64,000 nucleotides of DNA, from positions 109,893-173,892 of the forward strand of contig NZ_MUKN01000001.1 in the NCBI RefSeq assembly GCF_001995175.1, given 5' to 3'. Positions within the stretch are counted from its first letter, which is position 1, and every line of letters begins with the position of its first letter. The position numbers and the translations under genes are program-made. A model generated the notes under the pieces. It searched no databases, was not told where the DNA came from, and was given only the letters and a program-made list of their open reading frames with translations. Positions 47,344 through 57,461 of the stretch are shown one piece after another. The DNA is from Rathayibacter rhapontici (GTDB taxonomy: Bacteria; Actinomycetota; Actinomycetes; Actinomycetales; Microbacteriaceae).

Positions 47344-48261
47344 ATGGCATCCAGCACCGCGCGCGTCGGACTCGGCCTCGCCGCCGTCGGCCGGCCGGCG
47401 TACATCACCGCCGGTCGCGACGGCGACCTGGGGCCGCCCGAGGACCGCAGCGTCGACGCCCTCCGCGCCCGCACCCACGAGCTGCTCGACGCCGCCTGGG
47501 CAGAGGGGGTCCGCTTCGTCGACGTCGCCCGGTCCTACGGACGGGCCGAGGAGTTCCTCGGCAGCTGGCTCGCCGAGCATCCGGAGCGCCGCGCCGAGCT
47601 GACGGTCGAGTCGAAGTGGGGCTACGAGTACCTCGGGGCCTGGGCGATGGATGCGCCGGTGCACGAGCGCAAGGAGCACTCGGTCGGCATGTTCGAGCGG
47701 CAGTGGTCGGCGACGCTCGAGGCGCTCGGCTCCGCCCCCGACTGCTATCTCGTGCACTCGATCACGCCCGACAGCCCGGCGCTGACCGACCGGGTGCTGC
47801 TCGACCGGCTGCGGGGCCTCGCCGCCTCGGGCGTGCGGGTGGGGCTCTCGACGAGCGGGCCGGAGCAGGCGCGGACGATCGCGCTCGCCCGGGCGATCCC
47901 GGAGTCGCCGTTCACGGCCGTGCAGACGACGTGGAACCTGCTCGAGCGCGCGGCCGGGGCGGCGCTCGCCGAGGCGCACGACGCCGGCGTGGTCGTCGTG
48001 GTGAAGGAGGCGCTCGCCAACGGGCGGCTGGTCGGGGACCGCGCACCGGAGGCGGTGCGGCGGCTCGCCGGGACCCCCGAGGAGCTCGCGCTCGGAGCGG
48101 CACTGGCGCAGCCGTGGGCGGACGTCGTGCTCAGTGGGGCGGCGACCTCGTCGCAGCTGCGCGAGAACCTGCGCACCCGCCCCGCGCCGCTCACCGAGGG
48201 GCTGCCGGCGCAGGATCCGGCGGGCTACTGGGCCGACCGGTCGGCCCTCGCCTGGCGGTGA
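47344..48261 (+). CDS. aldo/keto reductase
   Basis: A 305-aa TIM-barrel protein with GVRFVDVARSYGRAEEFLGS (Asp and Tyr of the tetrad), ELTVESKWGYEY (Lys) and CYLVHSITPD (His region). The active-site residues appear in order. The barrel lacks the typical C-terminal NADP motif in a form that I can name, so cofactor use is not certain. ATG start 47344. Confidence 0.85.
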   Translation: MASSTARVGLGLAAVGRPAYITAGRDGDLGPPEDRSVDALRARTHELLDAAWAEGVRFVDVARSYGRAEEFLGSWLAEHPERRAELTVESKWGYEYLGAWAMDAPVHERKEHSVGMFERQWSATLEALGSAPDCYLVHSITPDSPALTDRVLLDRLRGLAASGVRVGLSTSGPEQARTIALARAIPESPFTAVQTTWNLLERAAGAALAEAHDAGVVVVVKEALANGRLVGDRAPEAVRRLAGTPEELALGAALAQPWADVVLSGAATSSQLRENLRTRPAPLTEGLPAQDPAGYWADRSALAWR

Positions 48262-48309
48262 CCGGCTCCGGCGCACTGCTGGGCGGGCGGCTCAGGGTCT
48301 GAGCGGCGT

Positions 48310-48380
48310 GCAGAACCTCGGCCGAGAGTGCCCGTCAGCCACGATGGTGGCCGACCCCCACGCTCGGCCGAGGTTCCGCA
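48310..48380. terminator. two-stem inverted repeat between convergent genes
   Basis: Outer arms GAACCTCGGCCGAG (48313-48326) and CTCGGCCGAGGTTC (48363-48376) pair perfectly. An inner stem, GTCAGCCAC with GTGGCCGAC, closes a 4-base loop. It serves the convergent aldo/keto reductase and beta-helix genes as a bidirectional terminator. Confidence 0.8.
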
Positions 48381-48389
48381 GGCGCGCGA

Positions 48390-49640
48390 TCAGGTCGTCT
48401 TCACCGCGTTGTCGCCGTGGTTCCCGATCACCTCGTACGCCGTGCTCCCCACCGCGCGCACCGGCCTCGCGTTCATGTGCCCCGTCGCCCACTGGTTGCC
48501 GAGCACCGACACGGCGCGGGCGTTCAGCGCCTCCACGCAGTGCGTCCATCCGGCGCCCGCGTCCTCGCAGGCGAAGATGTTGCCGGTGATCGAGAAGCCC
48601 GCGGTGCGGGCGGTCGGCGACACTCCGACGATCGAGATCGCGGCGTAGGTGTTCGCCGCGGCCTTGCCGCCGTTGCTGATCGCGTTGCCCACGATCTGGA
48701 TCTGCGCCAGGTCGTCCGTCAGCCACGGCGGCATCGTGTAGACGAGCGACTGCTTCCGCGCGCCCTCCATGATGTTGTTCGCGATGGTGATGCGGCGGTT
48801 GCCGCGCAGCTCGATGTTGATCTGCGGCGAGCCGTCGAGGTGGTTGCCGAGGATCCGCAGCGGGCCGCCCTCGACCGAGATGTCGGCGTAGCTGGCTCCG
48901 ATGTTGTTCTCGACGATCCAGGAGTCGATCATCCGGTAGCTCGCCCAGATGCCGATGCCCGTGCACTGGTCGATGCTGCAGCGCTGGATGCGGTTCAGGA
49001 GCCCCAGGTCGCCGAACGTGCCGTCGTTCAGGCGCATGCCGTAGCCGGTCCAGCCGTAGAGCTGCAGCGAATCGAGCACCGTCTTGTCGAGGTGCGCCGA
49101 GATGCACGGCGAGCCCAGGCCGTTCGCGTCGAGGATGAGGTTCTCGAAGCGGCAGGCCGAGAAGGCGCCGGTGACCACGGGTGCGTCCGTGAGCGAGCGG
49201 ATGCGGGTCGACAGCTCCCCGGCACCGCGGAACGCGATGCTCGCGAGTCCGCTCGCACGGCCGATCGAGCCGGCGATGCGGTAGATGCCGCGGGGGAAGT
49301 AGACGACTCCGCCGTAGGTCGCGACGGCCGCGTCGATCGCCGCGTCGATGGCGGGGAGGTCGTCGGTCGTGCCGTCGCCGGTCGCTCCGTAGTCCTGCAC
49401 GTTGTAGACCAGCTCGCCCTTGGCGACCGGGCGCTCGCCCGAGGACGTGCGCACCGACTCCGGCAGCTGCGCGACGGGGACGAGGGCGTCGGCGTCGAGA
49501 CCCGCGACGCCGTACGGCGCGGCGATCTCGGAGTGGAGGACGGGGTCGGAGGGGGAGGCGGCGGCGAGGGTCGTGCCGAGGGGCGCGGCGAAGAGACCGC
49601 GGCGGGTGATCTCGGCGGTCACAGCGGTGAGAAGGGGCAT
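48390..49640 (-). CDS. right-handed parallel beta-helix protein (pectate-lyase-superfamily type)
   Basis: A 416-aa protein. The N-terminus ITRRGLFAAPLGTTLAAASP resembles a Tat signal (RRGLF). The domain begins YNVQDYGATGDGTTDDLPAI, the canonical start of PF12708 (glycan-cleaving beta helices), and continues with coils such as RITIANNIMEGARKQSLVY. It is probably exported. Located divergently from the BcsB-like gene, it may trim or modify the polysaccharide made by that locus. Catalytic residues cannot be assigned. Confidence 0.82.
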   Translation of the reverse strand: MPLLTAVTAEITRRGLFAAPLGTTLAAASPSDPVLHSEIAAPYGVAGLDADALVPVAQLPESVRTSSGERPVAKGELVYNVQDYGATGDGTTDDLPAIDAAIDAAVATYGGVVYFPRGIYRIAGSIGRASGLASIAFRGAGELSTRIRSLTDAPVVTGAFSACRFENLILDANGLGSPCISAHLDKTVLDSLQLYGWTGYGMRLNDGTFGDLGLLNRIQRCSIDQCTGIGIWASYRMIDSWIVENNIGASYADISVEGGPLRILGNHLDGSPQINIELRGNRRITIANNIMEGARKQSLVYTMPPWLTDDLAQIQIVGNAISNGGKAAANTYAAISIVGVSPTARTAGFSITGNIFACEDAGAGWTHCVEALNARAVSVLGNQWATGHMNARPVRAVGSTAYEVIGNHGDNAVKTT

Positions 49641-49965
49641 GGCTCACCGTCCAGCCGCGGGGCGCGACGGCGCAACCTCCGTAGGGGGGCCGATGCGGGC
49701 GAGTCTTCGTCGGCATGCGATCCGCGCCCGCGTGCCCAGCATGCACTGCCCGCGCACCCTTGTCGTGCCACTCTGACGGGGGGCGGTACCGCATCCCGAC
49801 GACCTCGGATCGGCTGCTGCCACCTCCCTAGACTGACCGCAGAACGGGCAGTGAGACAGCCGTCTCCACGGCACTCGCCGAGGCCTGAGCACGACCGTTC
49901 GACTCTCCCTCCTCGAACCCGGGGCGTTCCGGGCTCCCGCATGCCGATCGGATCGTCGACCCCGA
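49641..49965. promoter_or_regulatory. divergent control region of the exopolysaccharide locus
   Basis: About 325 bases without a gene between the beta-helix gene and the BcsB-like gene. It must hold both promoters. I do not see a convincing -35/-10 pair or inverted repeat. Confidence 0.5.
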
Positions 49966-52007
49966 ATGCTCTCCTCCTCCCTGCGCCGTCGCGTGCTCGT
50001 CTCCACCGTCGCTCCGGCGCTCGCCGTGGCGCTCGCCTTCGGATCCGCGTCGACCGCGGCGGCCGCCGACTTCGTCGACCCGGTGACCGGAGCCGTCGTG
50101 CAGGCCGCCGCGACCGACGCGGCACTCACGGTCACCGCGGGTGCGCCGCTGCAGTACCTGACCCTCCCGATCGCCGACGGCGTCACTCCCACCCGCGTCC
50201 TCGGTGCCCTCGAGGCGCAGGAGCCGCTCACCGGGTCGCTCGCGGTCGTCGCCTCCGGGCGCACCGTGCTGACCCTCGACGCGGCCACCGCGTCGACCCT
50301 CGACATCCCGGTGGGGCCGGCCGACGTCGTCGACGGGGTTCTCGCGATCGGATTCCAGCTGACCGGGGCCACCGGGTCCACCGGCGCGCTCTGCGAGGTG
50401 CAGGGCCGCTCGCTGACCGTCTCGGGCCTCGGAGTCGTCACCGAGGGCGCCCCCGCCGCCCCCACGACCGTCGGCGACTTCTTCGCCGACGCCGTCACCG
50501 CCGTCTCGATCGTCGTGCCGGACGACGCGAGCGACGGCCTGCGCGCCGCCGGGCTCTCGGCCGCCGCCTCGCTCGCCGTGCGCTACCCCTCCGGCACCGC
50601 GATCACGGTCTCGGAGGAGAGCGCGACCGACGGCCGCCCCGACCTCGACGCCGCCCAGGGCCGCGTCGTGCGCTTCGAGGCGGGCGACGGCGACGTCGTC
50701 ACCGCGCTCGGCGACGACGCGGGCGTCCCGGCGCTCGTGCTCACCGGAGCGGAGGCGGACCTCGCCGCCGCTGGAGCGGCCCTCGGCAGCGAGTACGCGG
50801 GCCTCGCCTCGAGCGCGGTCACCACGGGCCTCGCCCAGAAGGTGATCCCGTCGAGCTCGCTCGAGCACACCCTCGCCGACTTCGGCGCCGACCGCCTGGC
50901 ACTCGGCAGCGGCGGCACCGCCGCGAGCTACACGACCATCACCCAGTCGGCGTTCGGCGGCCCGGTCTCCTCGATCGACCTGGATCTCGTCGGCACCCAC
51001 TCCGCGATCCCCGAGGGCGTGACCGCCACCGCGAACGTCTACTGGAACGACTTCCTGATCGGCTCGAGCGTGCTCGGCGCCGAGACCGCCGTCGACATGG
51101 AGCTCTCGGTCCCCACCGGCCAGCTCGCGTCCTCGAACGGCCTGTCGGTGCGCCTCTCGGCCGTGCGCGAGAGCGACGGCCTCTGCATCGGCTCGGCCGA
51201 CTCCGTGCCGATCGAGCTCTTCGTCGACGGTGCCGGCTCGACGGTCACCGGCGTCCGCGGCGAGTCCGCGGCTCCCGGCTTCGGCCGCTTCCCGCAGGCC
51301 TTCGGCGGCGAGCTCGCCGTCGCGTTCGGCGAGTCCGCGACCGGAGCGGACGCGCTGCGCAGCGCGGGCGACCTGGTCGCGGCCCTGCAGCGCGTGCAGC
51401 CCGACCCCCTCGCGGTGTCGGTCGTCGGGATCGACGACTTCGTCGGCTCCGACCGCTCCGGCCTCGTCATCGGCGCGGGCACCGATGAGGCGGAGGAGCT
51501 GCGCACGCCGCTGCGCCTCGCCTCCTTCACCGCGATCGACAGCTCGCGCCTGACCTACGGCGTCGGCACCGACGCTCCCTACGCGGCGCTCGAGGCCTTC
51601 ACCACCGACGGCCGCGACGTGGTGCTGCTCGGCGGCTGGAGCCCCGAGGGCGACGCCACCGCCTCCTCCGCTCTGCAGGCCTCGGTGGCCGCGTGGGCGG
51701 CCGACGAGGGCTGGCTCTCGCTGTCCGGCAATATGGCGGTCTCGGGATCGACGGCCGCGACCCCGTCGCGATCGACAGCAACGAGATCACCCCGCAGGAG
51801 GAGGTCAAGGACGACTACTCGTCGTACGCGATCTGGTTCCTGGTCGCCGCGCTGGTCATCGGACTGCTGATCCTGCTCGGCTGGCTGGCCCGCCGTCGCC
51901 GCAGCCGCAGGGTCGCCGCCTACGTCGACGCGCAGGAGCGCGCGGCCGAGGAGCCGGCGCACGGCCAGCACGCCGCCGAGGCCCCGCGCACCTCCTCCGC
52001 CGACTGA
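49966..52007 (+). pseudogene. BcsB-like exopolysaccharide synthase periplasmic subunit, one frameshift
   Basis: A protein of about 680 aa once one base is restored. It has a signal peptide (to about residue 33, STAAAADF) and a long beta-rich extracytoplasmic region resembling cellulose synthase regulatory subunit BcsB (LSVPTGQLASSNGLSVRLSA). A C-terminal membrane helix (YAIWFLVAALVIGLLILLGW) and a basic tail (RRRRSRR) follow. The frame breaks near 51755, between AVSGS and DGRDPVAI. The C-terminal helix is what packs on the GT2 subunit in BcsAB. ATG 49966 has no strong Shine-Dalgarno sequence. Confidence 0.75.
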
Positions 52008-52014
52008 TCCGCCG

Positions 52015-53696
52015 ATGACGAGCACGCTGACGGAGCAGGCGGCGCAGCCCGCCGCGCCCGCCGCCCGCCGGTGGTGGCGGGAGGCGTGGGACCGCCTCGG
52101 GCAGCCCGTCACGGGCCGCCAGGTGCCCGGCACCGTCGTCGTGCTGGTCGCGGCGCTGCTCGTCGGGTTCGCCGCCTGCCTGGTGACGACCTCCTCCGGG
52201 ATCAATCTCGCCTACGCCGACACGCAGAGCCACCTGTCGATCTCCCGTCGCATCTTCGACTCGAAGGCGCCCGGCTTCTCGCAGCTGGGCACCGTCTGGC
52301 TGCCCGTACCGAGCCTGATCCTCATCCCGTTCGTGCAGTCGCTGTGGCTCTGGCACACCGGCTGGGCGGCGGGGCTTCTGGGCATGATCTGCCTGGCCGG
52401 CACCGCCTGCGGCGTCTACCGGATCTCGGCGCGCGTGGGGCACCTCCGCGCCGGCCGCCTCACCGCCGTGCTGCTCGTGCTCGCGAACCCGGGCGTGCTC
52501 TACGCGTTCTCGACCGCGATGACGGAGCCGGTGCTCATCGTCACGATGGTCGGCTGCTTCTCGGGTCTCGCGCACTGGGTGACCAGCCGCCGCAATCTCA
52601 GCGCCGGCGAGATGATGGTGTTCTCGGGCCTGCCCGCCGCGGCCGCCACGCTCTCGCGCTACGAGGGCTGGGTGCTCGTGTTCGGCGGCACGCTGGTCGT
52701 GCTGATCGTCGCCTGGCGCAAGAAGAGGTCCCTGTTCTACGCCGTCAAGATGGCCTGCGCGTTCGGGATCCTGCCGCTGATCGCGATCCTGTGGTGGCTG
52801 GTCTACAACTACGCCGTGTACAGCAACCCGCTCGAGTTCATGAACGGGCAGTACTCGGCGGCGAACCTGCAGAAGGCCGTCGCGGACGCGGGGCTGCTGG
52901 CCTACCAGGGCAACGCGGGTCTCACGCTCTGGTCGTACAACTGGGCGGTGCTCGAGACCTCGGGCCTGCTGACGGTGGCCCTGGGCCTCGCGGGCGCTCT
53001 CGTGCTGGCCTGGCGCCGAGGGATCTCGGACGACGCCCTCGTGATCTGGCTGATGATCGTCTCGTACGCGTTCTCGCTCCTGAGCCTCTACCTCGGCCAG
53101 ACGCACATGAACAACGACCAGACCTTCCCGACCAACTGGTGGAACAACCGCTACGCGCTGTCGGTGCTGCCGTTCCTCGCGGTGCTCGCGGCGGTGCTCG
53201 TCGACGCCCTGCGCCGCGTCCCGCGCGTCGGAGCCGGCGCGCTGGGCCTCGTGCTCGTGCTGCTCGGCGCGCAGACCGCCTTGTGGGCTCAGGACCTCGA
53301 CCGCAACGCCGTGATCGCCGAGGCGACCGGCTACGTCGAGATCAAGGCGGGCACCGGAGCGACCGCCGCGGCCCGGTTCCTCGGCGAGAACTACGACGCG
53401 GCGGGATCCTGATGGACGAGAGCGCCGCCGGCAACGCGCTGCTCCCCGAGATCGGGGTGCCGATCTCGGAGTACTTCAACCGCTCGGCCGGAGCGCTGTT
53501 CGACGAGGCCCTCGCGGCCCCGTACACGCACGCGAAGTGGGTCTTCGTCACCACCGCCGACGCCCCCGAGCTGTCCGAGACCGGCGTCGCCGACCTCGTC
53601 TACGACGCGATCACGAGCGATCCGTCCTTCGACACCCGCTACCGCCCGGTGTTCCAGCAGGGCATCTACGTCGTCTACGAACGGCTGGGAGGCTGA
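52015..53696 (+). pseudogene. polytopic membrane glycosyltransferase (GT39/ArnT-like), one frameshift
   Basis: About 560 aa when one base is restored. The first 465 residues are a multi-helix membrane protein of GT-C type (YADTQSHLSISRRIFDSKAP near the catalytic Asp loop, VTTSSGINLAY). The frame breaks near 53406: GENYDAAG, stop. It continues in the next frame as ILMDESAAGNALLPEIGVPI to YVVYERLGG. GT-C enzymes use polyprenyl-phosphate sugars outside the membrane. The gene starts 8 bases after the BcsB-like gene and ends 3 bases before the GT2 gene, so the three form one operon. Confidence 0.8.
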
Positions 53697-53698
53697 CC

Positions 53699-55633
53699 AT
53701 GGCCGCTGTCACGGCGCGCATCGGGGAGATCCTCGTCGAGCGCGGACTCGTCACTCCGGAGCAGCTCGACGCGGCTCTGGCCCGTCAGGCCCGCGAGGGC
53801 GGGCTCATCGGCCGGCACCTCGTCATCGACGGGGCCGTCACGCGGCGCGAGATGTACGGCGCCCTCGCCGAGCAGTGGGACGCGCCGCTGATCGACCTGG
53901 TCGAGGAGCCACCGGAGGGGGTCGTGCTCGCCGGCATCGGCGCGCCGGACCTCGTCGAGGCGGGCTGGGTGCCGTGGCGCGTGCTGCCCGACGGCACCGG
54001 AGTGATCGCCACCTCCGTCCCCCCGACCGACGAGGTCCTCGCGCACGCCCGCGCGCTGATGGGCGTCGAGCGGATCCAGGTGCGCACCACCACCGACTGG
54101 GACATCTTCATGGCGGTCGAGAACGCGTGCCGTGCCGCGCTGCTGTTCGGCGCGGCCGACGCGCTCGCGGTGCGGAGCGGCGACGAATCGGCCAAGTCGG
54201 GGCTGCGCCGCTGGCAGGTCGTCACTCCGCTCGTCGTGGCCGCCCTGGTCGTCGCGGGCGCGGTTCTGGCGCCCAGCATCACCTTCGTGATCGTGCTCGC
54301 CGGAGCGAACCTGCTGTTCCTGATGAACATCGCCTTCAAGGCGCTGGCGGGGCTCCGCGCGCCGCTCAACCAGAGCTCGGTGAAGGCGTGGGAGGAGGAG
54401 GTCGCGATCGAGCGCGGCCGCCGCGGTCTCGTGGTCGAGCCTCCGCGCATGACCGACGACGAGCTGCCGATCTACACGATCCTCATCCCCGCCTACAAAG
54501 AGGCCAACATCATCAGCAAGCTGCTGGTGAACATCGGCGCCCTCGACTACCCCAAGGCCAAGCTCGAGGTGCTCGTGCTGCTCGAGGCCGACGACGACGA
54601 GACCATCTCGGCCGTGCGCCGGATGAGCCCGCCGGAGTACGTCCGCATGGTGATCGTGCCGCCGGGCGGCCCGCAGACCAAGCCCCGGGCCTGCAACTAC
54701 GGCCTCAGCTTCGCCCGCGGCGAGTTCGTCGTGATCTACGACGCCGAGGACCGCCCCGACCCCGACCAGCTGCGCAAGTGCGTGCGGCTGTTCCGCGAGG
54801 ACGCCTTCGAGCGCGAGCACGTCGATCCGTCGCAGAAGCAGCTCGTCTGCCTCCAGGGCGCGCTGAGCTACTTCAACGCCGACTACAACGTGCTCACCCG
54901 CATGTTCGCGGTCGAGTACGCGCACTGGTTCGGCGCCATGCTCCCCGGCCTGGACCAGTCGCACCTGCCGATCCCGCTCGGCGGCACGTCGAACCACTTC
55001 GAGACCCGCGTGCTGCGCGAGCTCGGCGCCTGGGACCCCTACAACGTGACCGAGGACGCGGACCTCGGGCTCCGCGTGGCCGCGCACGGCTACCGCGTGG
55101 GAGTCGTCGACTCCAACACGTGGGAGGAGGCGTGCGCCGAGGTCCCCGCGTGGATCAAGCAGCGCACCCGCTGGATCAAGGGCTACATGATGACCGCCGG
55201 CGTGAACACCCGGCACCCGATCCGCTGGTTCCGCGTGAACGGGATCCTCGGCACGCTGAGCCTGGTGGCGCTGATCATGGGCACGCCGGTCGCGTTCCTG
55301 CTCTACCCCTTGGTGCTGGGCTTCACGGTCATCACCTACATCGGGGTGCAGTTCATCGGCCTCGACATCCCGGAGTGGCTGATCATCGCCGGCACGACGA
55401 ACATGCTGTTCTCGAACGCGCTGATGATCGTGGTGTCGGGCCTCGCGGCCTGGAAGCGCTACAACTGGCGGGTCGCGGTGTTCGCGCTGCTGAACCCCGT
55501 GTACTGGGTGCTGCACTCGATCTCGGCGTGGCGCGCGGCCTGGCAGATCGTGTTCAGCCCGCACAAGTGGGAGAAGACGCCGCACGGCCTCACCGAGGAC
55601 TACGAGGACTCGACGATCGGCGCGCCGGCCTAG
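53699..55633 (+). CDS. processive GT2 glycosyltransferase with N-terminal MshEN/GspE-N-type domain
   Basis: A 644-aa membrane synthase. Residues 7-60 contain two copies of the MshEN-type motif: RIGEILVERGLVTPEQLDAA, then GRHLVIDGAVTRREMYGALA. This domain binds c-di-GMP in MshE and NfrB. After two helices (about 175-220) comes a GT2 domain: LIPAYKEANI, LEADDDET, YDAEDRPD (about 350), NVTEDADLG (about 450) and QRTRWIKG (QxxRW, about 487). Four more helices follow. It should extrude a beta-linked polysaccharide with the BcsB-like partner. Confidence 0.9.
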   Translation: MAAVTARIGEILVERGLVTPEQLDAALARQAREGGLIGRHLVIDGAVTRREMYGALAEQWDAPLIDLVEEPPEGVVLAGIGAPDLVEAGWVPWRVLPDGTGVIATSVPPTDEVLAHARALMGVERIQVRTTTDWDIFMAVENACRAALLFGAADALAVRSGDESAKSGLRRWQVVTPLVVAALVVAGAVLAPSITFVIVLAGANLLFLMNIAFKALAGLRAPLNQSSVKAWEEEVAIERGRRGLVVEPPRMTDDELPIYTILIPAYKEANIISKLLVNIGALDYPKAKLEVLVLLEADDDETISAVRRMSPPEYVRMVIVPPGGPQTKPRACNYGLSFARGEFVVIYDAEDRPDPDQLRKCVRLFREDAFEREHVDPSQKQLVCLQGALSYFNADYNVLTRMFAVEYAHWFGAMLPGLDQSHLPIPLGGTSNHFETRVLRELGAWDPYNVTEDADLGLRVAAHGYRVGVVDSNTWEEACAEVPAWIKQRTRWIKGYMMTAGVNTRHPIRWFRVNGILGTLSLVALIMGTPVAFLLYPLVLGFTVITYIGVQFIGLDIPEWLIIAGTTNMLFSNALMIVVSGLAAWKRYNWRVAVFALLNPVYWVLHSISAWRAAWQIVFSPHKWEKTPHGLTEDYEDSTIGAPA

Positions 55634-55651
55634 CCCGTCGGGCGGCGTCGT

Positions 55652-55802
55652 GCCGACTCTCCAAGAGTTGTCGTACTCGAGGCCGAGTACGACGACTTTC
55701 GCGGAGTCGGCCACCGTCGACGGGCCGGGGCGGATCTTCCGCCCCGAGTGTCCAGGAGTCGTCGTACTCGAGTGCCCAGTACGACGAATTCCGAGGACTC
55801 GA
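55652..55802. repeat. two related hairpin elements after the GT2 gene
   Basis: Element 1 (55652-55711) has outer arms GCCGACTC and GAGTCGGC and an inner stem GTCGTACTCG/CGAGTACGAC. Element 2 (55745-55802) has outer CGAGTGTCC/GGACTCG and inner TCGTACT/AGTACGA. Both share TCGTACTCGAG. They are mobile-looking palindromic repeats or terminators. Confidence 0.7.
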
Positions 55803-55831
55803 CGCGCTCCAGGGCGGAGGAGCCGGGCGGC

Positions 55832-56203
55832 TCAGACCGGAGGGGCCACCAGCAGCAGGGCGCCGCCGGCCGCGCTGAGCGCAGCGACGATGCACCAGCG
55901 GTCGGGGTGGGAGCCGCAGCCGGCCGCCTTCGCGAGCGCGGCCAGCGCGGTGGCGAGCACGCCGACTCCGATCTGCAGCGTCGCCGACGTGCGCATCAGC
56001 GACCAGGCCTCGAAGGCGGGCACCGGAGTGGGCGCGGGCAGCAGCCCGGCGAAGCTCGCCGACACCGCCAGCAGCAGCACCGACGCGAACGCCAGCGCGA
56101 CGACGAGGTGCGCCAGGAGCTCCGCCGCAGCACGCTGCCGAGCGCGGGAGACGACGGTGCGGAGGTGCGGGACGGAGGCGATCGCGGCACTGCGATGAGG
56201 CAT
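55832..56203 (-). CDS. hypothetical membrane protein, 123 aa
   Basis: Three hydrophobic segments (AELLAHLVVALAFASVLLLA, QIGVGVLATALAALAKAAGC and IVAALSAAGGALLLVAPPV) with an Arg-rich N-terminus. I recognise no family. ATG 56203 is chosen; the frame is open further upstream without a better start. It is divergent from the DUF1992 gene and convergent with the GT2 operon. Confidence 0.55.
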   Translation of the reverse strand: MPHRSAAIASVPHLRTVVSRARQRAAAELLAHLVVALAFASVLLLAVSASFAGLLPAPTPVPAFEAWSLMRTSATLQIGVGVLATALAALAKAAGCGSHPDRWCIVAALSAAGGALLLVAPPV

Positions 56204-56384
56204 GCGCCGAGCGTAGATCGCAGCGGCTTCGCAGGAACCCCCTTGCAGGTCCCCCGTCCGGAGGTGATCCGAGAGCACGTCCGTTCCGGTCCCCGAGTGG
56301 ATGCCGAGTGCTCGCTGAGCGCTCGAGACGGGGATCGACCCCTCCGCCGAGCCCGATCTAGCCTGGAGGGACGGAGGTGCCCCG

Positions 56385-56948
56385 ATGTCCGATGCGAAGA
56401 ACAACGCCGCGCGCTACCTGGCGAAGCGCGCCGCCGGCGACCCCTCGCCCGACACCTCCGACGAGAGCGAGGCGACGATCCCGGAGGATCCCGCCGAGCG
56501 GGCGGCCTTCATCGAGACCACGATCCAGCAGGCGATCCGCCGCGGCGACTTCGACGACCTCCCCGGCGCCGGCAAGCCGCTCGAGGGCCTGAACGGGAGC
56601 CACGACCCGGACTGGTGGATCCGCCGCAAGATCGAGCGCGAGAACCTGACGGGCATCGGCCCGGTCGCGTTCCTCCTCCGCGCCGAGGACCGGCAGCTCG
56701 ACGACCGGCTCGACCGCCTGCACCGCGAGTCGGAGGTGCGCACGCACCTCGAGGAGTTCAACAGGCGCGTCGTCGAGGCGCGCCGGCAGCTCCTCGGCGG
56801 TCCGCCCGTGGTGACGCCGCTCCGCGACGTCGACGCCGAGCTCGTGCGCTGGCGCGAGCGCCGCGCCGCGCGCGCCCGCCCCGCGGTTCGGACCGAGACG
56901 GAGCGACCGCGCCGGTGGTGGCGGCGCCGGAGGACCGATCAGGGCTGA
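56385..56948 (+). CDS. DUF1992 (DnaJ-homologue subfamily C member 28-like) protein
   Basis: A 187-aa protein. The core is FIETTIQQAIRRGDFDDLPG with AGKPL, PDWWIRRKIERENLTG and VAFLLRAED, diagnostic for DUF1992. The function is unknown; it carries no J-domain. The C-terminus is very basic (RRWWRRRRTDQG). ATG 56385. The stop overlaps the convergent gene's end by 10 bases. Confidence 0.85.
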   Translation: MSDAKNNAARYLAKRAAGDPSPDTSDESEATIPEDPAERAAFIETTIQQAIRRGDFDDLPGAGKPLEGLNGSHDPDWWIRRKIERENLTGIGPVAFLLRAEDRQLDDRLDRLHRESEVRTHLEEFNRRVVEARRQLLGGPPVVTPLRDVDAELVRWRERRAARARPAVRTETERPRRWWRRRRTDQG

Positions 56949-57355
56949 GGCGGCTCCGCGTCGGGGTGGCCGGCGGCCTCCGCGATCGCGGCCATCACCA
57001 GCGACGTGTGCTCGTCGTCGAGGTCGGGCAGCACGTGGCGCAGGTGCACGGTCAGACCGTCGGCCAGCGACGCCGCCATCTCGAGGACGCTCAGGAGCGA
57101 GGGGGTCAGCCCCCACTTCTCGTGCTCGACGGTCAGGGCGTCGACGGACTCGGTGGCCCGGTCGAAGTCGATGGACCAGGATCCGGAGTCGGGGTCGTGC
57201 AGCACCCAGGGGTGCTCCTCCCGGATCAGGCCCGCGGCGATCAGCAGGTCGACGGCCGCCCGCCGGGCGTCGTCCGCGGCCGCACCCCGACGCAGCTGGT
57301 CGAGGCGGTCCTCCTCGGCCGTCACGGGAGCGGTGCTCCGCGCGACCGCGCTCAC
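56939..57355 (-). CDS. hypothetical protein, 138 aa
   Basis: An acidic soluble protein: VDLLIAAGLIREEHPWVLHD, SWSIDFDRATESVDALTVEH, EKWGLTPSLLSVLEMAASLA and LDDEHTSLVMAAIAEAAGHP. The pattern is helical, with no signal peptide or membrane segment. I recognise no family. GTG 57355 has GGAG seven bases upstream. A promoter with an operator-like palindrome lies about 100 bases upstream (57462-57491). Confidence 0.6.
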   Translation of the reverse strand: MSAVARSTAPVTAEEDRLDQLRRGAAADDARRAAVDLLIAAGLIREEHPWVLHDPDSGSWSIDFDRATESVDALTVEHEKWGLTPSLLSVLEMAASLADGLTVHLRHVLPDLDDEHTSLVMAAIAEAAGHPDAEPPQP

Positions 57356-57461
57356 GCGGGAGCTCCGAGCGACGCGACGCCGTTCCAGGGGGAGGAGTCC
57401 GGACCGCGGGTCGAGGAGGGGCGCATGGGGGTCCTTCGTGGGCCGGGGGAGGAATCGGCCG

